Below, piece by piece: positions 60,901 to 64,000 of a stretch of 64,000 nucleotides of DNA. Source of the stretch: Tumebacillus_A lipolyticus (lineage in GTDB: Bacteria > Bacillota > Bacilli > Tumebacillales > Tumebacillaceae); contig NZ_JBHUIO010000002.1 in NCBI RefSeq assembly GCF_042682745.1, forward strand, positions 1,240,001 to 1,304,000. Direction: 5' to 3'. Within the stretch, counting starts at the first letter, position 1, and each line of letters opens with the position of its first letter. The notes under the pieces were generated by a model. The model was not told the origin of the DNA, searched no databases, and saw only the letters and a program-made list of their open reading frames with translations. A program made the translations under genes and the position numbers.

Positions 60901-63900
60901 CTCTTCTCCGCTCCACGCGGCTGGCGCTTCTGACAGGCACAGCGTCAAGAGCGATCCGCTGGGCACGCTCGTGCGCAAATGCTCGTCTGCCAGCACGATC
61001 ACCGCGCCGCTATCTTCGAGCATGTAGCGAATGCGCGCAGGCGGGTAGGTCGGATCGATCGGCACATAGGCGCCGCCCGCTTTCAGCACGGAGAGCATCG
61101 CGATGACCACATCGCGACTGCGCTCCATCAGGATGCCGACCACTCGGCCCTTTTTGACCCCTTTGTCCTGCAGAAGGCGCGCCATCCGGCTCGTCCGCTC
61201 GTGCAAGTCCGCATAGGTCAGCACACCGCTTTTTCCATCGGAGAGCGCGGGGCTATCCGGGGTGGCGGAAGCTTGACGTGCGAACGCCTCTTGAATCGTC
61301 GAGGTTGGCAGCGCGATGGCGCCGGTGTCGTTGATCCGCTCATACAAAGCTCGGTCTTCGGGAAGCGACAGGTCGATTCGGGCGAACGACTCGCTCGTTT
61401 TGGCGGCGATCGCTTCCACCGCCAGCAGGAAGAGCGCTTGGAATCGCGCAGCCGTCTCGCGCTTGAACAGGTCGCTGTTGTACTCAAAGCGCAACCGGAT
61501 GCGCTCACCAGCATCGACCGCCAAGAGCGACAGATCAAACTTGGCCACTTTGTACGGCAGCAGCCCCTCCTCCGCGCGGAACTGTAAGCGGCGCTCCGCC
61601 GATTCTCCGCTCTCCTCTGTGAGCAGGGTGAACATCGTGGAGAACAGCGGAGAACGGCTCGTATCGCGCTCTGGGTTCAATTTTTCGATCAGCAGGTCGA
61701 ACGGGTAGTCCCGATGTTCATGCGCGCTTAAAAACTGTGCCTTCACCTTCTGCAACAGCTGCTTGGGCGAGTGAATCCCCTCCCAGCGCAGGCGCAGAGA
61801 GAGCGTGTTCAAGAAGATGCCGACCACGCTTTCCAGCTCTGCGTGGTCATGTCCGTCGACCGGTGTGCCGACGATGATGTCCTCATCGCCAGTCAGCTGG
61901 TGCAAGAGCAGGAAGTAAGCGGCAAACAGCGCCATGTACAGCGAGACACCCTCTTGCTTGCACAGCGCGCGCAAGCTCGCGGTCAACCTTTCGGACAACG
62001 CGCTCTCCAAGAGGTCGCCATGGAACATCATCACCTCGGGGCGCTGAAAATCGGTCGGCAGATCGAGCACCGGAAGCGGCTTCGAAAAAACGTCCAACCA
62101 ATACTGCTCCTGCTCTTGCCAAGCACCTGCTCGCAGCTGTTCGTTCTGCCAGGCGGCATACTCCACATAGCGGATCTGTCCCACATCGCGCTGTGCGCTC
62201 GCTCCCCTTGGCAGCTCTTCGTACAGGTCTGCCAGATCGCGGAACAATGTCTCTAAGCTCCAGCCGTCGACCACGATATGGTGGATGTTCAAGTAGAAGA
62301 TGTGATCATCTGTTCCCCGCTTGAACAGGATCGTCCTCAGCAAAGGGCCATCCGCAAGGTCGAACGGCCGTTCTTCCATCGCCTCGACCAAGGCGCGAAT
62401 CATTGCTGTTTGCTCATCGGTCGCAAGCGAGCTCAGGTCGTGGAACTCCAGCTGGAACGCGACCTGCTCCAGCACCTTTTGGCGGGGGAGATCATCCACT
62501 TCGCGAAACACCGTCCGCAGGACATCATGGCGCTCGATCAGCAGTTGCAGCGCTCGCTCGAACTGCGCGACATCGACTTCTGCCTCGATTCGCTTGACGA
62601 GCGGAACATCGTACACGCGGCTCTCCGCATGGAACTTGTCGAGGATGTACATCCGCGTCTGCGCAGGGGAGAGCTCATAGTGTTCCTGCTCTGGCAAGCG
62701 CATGATCTCCGCCCGCCTGCTCCTGCGTTCCTCAGCGACCTGTTTGTCCAGATAGCTCGCCAAGTCGCGCAGCGTGGCATGTTGGAACACGTCTTTCAAG
62801 TCGATCGTCATGCCCATTTCCTTGCCGATGCGGTTGAGCACCTGAATCGCCAACAGCGAGTGTCCGCCCAGATCGAAAAAGTGGTCGTTGACCGACACCG
62901 CTTCCCGCTGCAACACCCGCTCCCAGATCCCTGCCAACAACGCTTCCGTCTCGGTCGATGGGGCGACAAACTCGCGCGCTTCTTCCAATTCATCAGACTG
63001 CGCCATCTGTTCGAGCAGTTTGCGATCCACCTTCCCGTTCGGCGTCAGCGGCATCTCGCTCAGCCTGACCAGACGGGCGGGCACCATATAGTTCGGAAGC
63101 TGCACACCGATAAACTCCTTGAGCTCTTCCTGCTCCACATCCTCTCGCCAAGCGGTGTAGAAGCCGAACAGCATGTTGTTGCCATCTCGGCCCTTCTTGA
63201 CGATGACAGCGACCATCTCCGTGTCCGGGTGCTGAGAAAACACCTCTTCGATCTCGCCCAGCTCGATGCGATAGCCGCGCACTTTCACTTGGTTGTCCAC
63301 TCGTCCGAGACACTCGATCGTGCCGTCCGCCAAAATGCGGCCCAAGTCGCCCGTCCGGTACAGGCGATCTCCTCCCGGTTGACCAGGAAGGCTGTTGGGA
63401 ATAAACTGCTCCGCCGTCTTCTCCGGCTTGTTGTGATACCCGTCTGCAAGCTGCAGACCTCCGAGGATGATCTCCCCCTTCACGCCGACCGGGCAGATCT
63501 TTCCTGCGCGGTTGAACACATAGACTTGGGAGTTGGCGATCGGTGTGCCGACATGCACAAAATCGAGCGGCCCTTCGATCAGGAACGCTGTCGAGTCGAC
63601 CGCCGCTTCTGTCGCGCCATAAAGGTTGCCGATGCGAACGCCCGTCGGATACATCTCATACCATTGGTTGACCAGCTTGCTCGGCAGCGGCTCCCCTGAC
63701 ACGATAAAATCGCGCAGTTTGAGCGGTGGGCGCTCCGCCTCTGGCAGGCTGAGCAGATGTGCGACCAAAATGCTGAGCAAGGAGGGGACAAACTGCATGT
63801 AGGTGACATCGTAGCGCACCATCTGTTCGACCAGACGCTCCGGATCGGTGTAGACCGAATTGGGCAGAATCAGCAGCTTCGCCCCGTAGCGCAGCGGCCA

Positions 63901-64000
63901 GAAAAACTCGATGATCGAATCGTCAAAGCAGTGCGTCGTGCGCTGGATCACACAGTCTTCCGCCGTCGCTTGAAAGACAGACTGGTGCCAGAGGATGCGG
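54946..64000 (-). CDS. Giant NRPS-PKS A-T-C-A-T-C-A-T-KS (5' end beyond the window)
   Basis: More than 3000 aa; the frame is still open at the window edge. In order: the second part of A1 (64000 to about 62960), T1 (GGHSLL), C2 (about 62690-61350, HHIVVDG), A2 (to about 59780), T2, C3 (about 59500-58170, HHIVYDG), A3 (to about 56590), T3 (about 56420), and a ketosynthase (about 56220-54950) with active-site Cys in DSACSTSL, EAHGTGT and SNIGHTD. Pocket residues read by eye are A1 D-D-I-Q-I-S-L-V-D-K (no match known to me; YGATE replaces YGPTE), A2 D-V-W-F-V-A-A-V-F-K (hydrophobic/aromatic-like), A3 D-V-W-I-Q-A-A-V-Y-K. The protein would add three amino acids and pass the chain to a PKS module whose AT and ACP are on the next protein. 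It ends ILEEAPRQT directly after the KS. Confidence 0.93.
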   Translation of the reverse strand, partial: RILWHQSVFQATAEDCVIQRTTHCFDDSIIEFFWPLRYGAKLLILPNSVYTDPERLVEQMVRYDVTYMQFVPSLLSILVAHLLSLPEAERPPLKLRDFIVSGEPLPSKLVNQWYEMYPTGVRIGNLYGATEAAVDSTAFLIEGPLDFVHVGTPIANSQVYVFNRAGKICPVGVKGEIILGGLQLADGYHNKPEKTAEQFIPNSLPGQPGGDRLYRTGDLGRILADGTIECLGRVDNQVKVRGYRIELGEIEEVFSQHPDTEMVAVIVKKGRDGNNMLFGFYTAWREDVEQEELKEFIGVQLPNYMVPARLVRLSEMPLTPNGKVDRKLLEQMAQSDELEEAREFVAPSTETEALLAGIWERVLQREAVSVNDHFFDLGGHSLLAIQVLNRIGKEMGMTIDLKDVFQHATLRDLASYLDKQVAEERRSRRAEIMRLPEQEHYELSPAQTRMYILDKFHAESRVYDVPLVKRIEAEVDVAQFERALQLLIERHDVLRTVFREVDDLPRQKVLEQVAFQLEFHDLSSLATDEQTAMIRALVEAMEERPFDLADGPLLRTILFKRGTDDHIFYLNIHHIVVDGWSLETLFRDLADLYEELPRGASAQRDVGQIRYVEYAAWQNEQLRAGAWQEQEQYWLDVFSKPLPVLDLPTDFQRPEVMMFHGDLLESALSERLTASLRALCKQEGVSLYMALFAAYFLLLHQLTGDEDIIVGTPVDGHDHAELESVVGIFLNTLSLRLRWEGIHSPKQLLQKVKAQFLSAHEHRDYPFDLLIEKLNPERDTSRSPLFSTMFTLLTEESGESAERRLQFRAEEGLLPYKVAKFDLSLLAVDAGERIRLRFEYNSDLFKRETAARFQALFLLAVEAIAAKTSESFARIDLSLPEDRALYERINDTGAIALPTSTIQEAFARQASATPDSPALSDGKSGVLTYADLHERTSRMARLLQDKGVKKGRVVGILMERSRDVVIAMLSVLKAGGAYVPIDPTYPPARIRYMLEDSGAVIVLADEHLRTSVPSGSLLTLCLSEAPAAWSGEEQQETSGPDDPAYLIYTSGSTGLPKGTVVPHRGVVNLAAWTRERYPFAERETWVQFSAHSFDVSVWEIYSALLNGSHLHILSDLERQSVEAFGEAVQRVSATICFLPPAIFHQFACHLPEDIRPFRTLKCIVLAGEALHAESVRQFQARFGTQVEIVNAYGPTEVTVFATSYHLRELVDPNWTTVPIGRPIANTAVHILNQHLQPCPVNVPGELYIEGVGLARGYLNQPERTAEAFLQHPARPEVRIYKTGDTVRLLPSGEIEFIGRRDGQVKVRGHRIEIGEIEACLLQHRSVRATAVVVSEDVAGQTELRAFCTAGGGAVTAEDVRAHLQQQLPAYLIPSQIILLEAMPLLPSGKIDRKALRELVLQRGDERREMVAPTTPIERQIASIWAGIFHREQISVDDHFFDLGGHSLLAIQFLNRVKKELGLTLLMKDVFLNPTLKAMADHLESLSASRSIGRSASIPRLPERAHYPLSHAQKRLWFLYRIDPSSRVYEVPTMVAHQGALDVTIFKTALQCLMDRHESLRTIFFEVDGEPCQRVLSDVVFPFEFRDLSGLDAQEQAEYLDMKLERINARPFDLTTGPLVKSILFKLGAGEFRFYLNIHHIVYDGWSHDLLFGELVDVYTSLQNGHLPALPEQTVRYVDYAAWQDGEMEAHESFWIEELAKPLPVLNLPTDFPRPDVMTFNGAMHQASLSCELAEKLREVAKREDVSMYQLMFAAFVMLLQQLTDEEDLIVGTPVAGRTDQALESVIGFFVNMLAVRTRTRGIATLQELLHRVKDQFLRAYEHQAYSFDRLVLKINPERDASRSPIYSTMFTYKAESNSESSSEKAGALHFESVERDLPHTTAKVDLSLFAMDGVDSLWLAFEYNTDLFLPESIARFSALYQEILHAFVKRLTTPLAHVELLTAEDRSIYAQFNDTVRDYDLDRTIVERFYEAAAADRSKIALSSEHGALTYAELNERSNQVAHLLVSRGIRSGDFVSIILDRSIETVVAMLGVLKAGGVYVPIDAEYPEERIRYMIADSQSPYLLTDRANANRLVDLLVREAGSERQTEILLLEAAIEVPETHDLPVLSTADDLAYVIYTSGSTGQPKGVQIAQRGVLNLVEWGRDRYGFGPDDVMLEFSSYSFDVSVWDTYVGLLLGGRVHLLSKAGRLSAEEFAREVERCKATCVILTVTFFTHLTTYLSEADRAKLSSLRMIQIAGEILPSDAIRKWQRKFGCDLQLVNACGPTETTVYCSAYEIPSELAAGAMNVPVGTPLANYRMYVVNSRNTLSPINVIGEVCIETLAMSTGYLNQPAKTADAFVPNPFQKRFGRFVHEQIYRTGDRGRLLPDGTLEIVGRVDNQVKVRGFRIELGEVEAAMIASPAVQHAVVVVERGPDGSQALHGFYTTQTNEGQPDLRGWLAAKLPAFMVPARLTRLAEMPLSPAGKVDRQALSRLNAAQGAESRLASAADSTGANQTSRQEEIAAIWADVLDCAREAIRLDDNFFDIGGHSLLLMNVQNQLEQKLDVKLPILDLLMHTTVRKLAAALDRTEASAVTSYASAEREASHPAQDDAVAIIGIGLRFPGAVTPYEYWHNLRRGKELIRDVALEDLPFAWEELEEDIRERYVLRDGYLDDIDLFDPDFFQMTHQEASHTDPQQRLFMLTAWEAIENAGYRVSEINSATSVYVGVSDTQYGLQEVGEGAADDFQSELLTNGKFIATRLSYKLNLKGESVVVDSACSTSLTAVHLACQSLLTGQTDYALAGGVSVQTPQKVGYVYEPGFITSPDGHCRAFDQAAGGTVFGNGVGVVLLKRLSDAKRDGDPIYAVIKGSALNNDGNQKIGYTAPSQQGQADVIAKAQHSAGVDPRSITYIEAHGTGTHLGDPIEIAALKAAFGPQEDKRFCAIGSVKSNIGHTDAAAGLAGLIKVALCMKHGELVPSLHYTKPNPACGLEDSPFYVNTEHKRWSRDRGPLRAGVSAFGIGGTNAHVILEEAPRQT

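Overview
The window reads as a chromosomal segment of a spore-forming Bacilli member (Firmicutes). Supporting signs are strong Shine-Dalgarno sequences throughout, a YjcZ-type small sporulation protein, a T-box leader, a VanRS-type two-component system and VanY, and moderately high GC with AT-rich promoters. A Tumebacillus/Alicyclobacillaceae-like host is a reasonable guess, but the sequence does not prove it.

Layout. (1) 1-2 kb: the 5' end of an NRPS gene whose condensation domain is truncated, downstream of a GHMP kinase. (2) 2.2-6.5 kb: housekeeping and small genes (DUF418 membrane protein, DUF4931 HIT-like protein, BsuPI-domain protein, membrane-anchored alpha/beta hydrolase, YjcZ peptide). 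(3) 6.4-20.9 kb: a minus-strand NRPS-PKS operon, in transcription order C-T-C-A-T, KS-AT-KR(degenerate)-ACP, a free-standing C domain, C-A(Gly-like)-T and a 46-aa protein, with no thioesterase. (4) 21-31.7 kb: C39-like secreted peptidase, MurG, MocR-type regulator, Asp/Glu racemase, NTF2-like protein, a three-gene ABC importer, polysaccharide deacetylase, and a TetR/metallo-hydrolase pair with a double operator.

(5) 31.8-35.5 kb: the most interesting locus. A 32-residue peptide ending in six consecutive asparagines is followed by a B12-binding-type radical SAM enzyme and an MFS exporter, all under one good promoter. This looks like an undescribed RiPP pathway. (6) 36.4-38.1 kb: a T-box leader and an archaeal-type aspartyl-tRNA synthetase. 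Between them lies a short ORF whose first residues are almost all Asp and which overlaps the synthetase start out of frame, suggesting a second Asp-responsive control layer. (7) 38.2-46.3 kb: small membrane and enzyme genes, a 53-aa six-cysteine peptide, an HxlR/DoxX/pirin group, a pentapeptide-repeat protein, a methyltransferase and a toxin-like protein.

(8) 46.3-51.6 kb: a segment carrying a DedA-like gene and a vanY-vanR-vanS operon. It is bounded by an intact tRNA-Sec gene on one side and a decayed 3' half of tRNA-Sec with its terminator on the other, so it may be an island or ancient duplication at selC. (9) 51.9-64 kb: a second NRPS-PKS system. One very large protein (A-T-C-A-T-C-A-T-KS, start beyond the window) ends in a ketosynthase, and the next gene begins with the matching acyltransferase, so one PKS module is split over two polypeptides.

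All assignments come from reading motifs by eye. Substrate codes, the T-box specifier and the RiPP interpretation are inferences.
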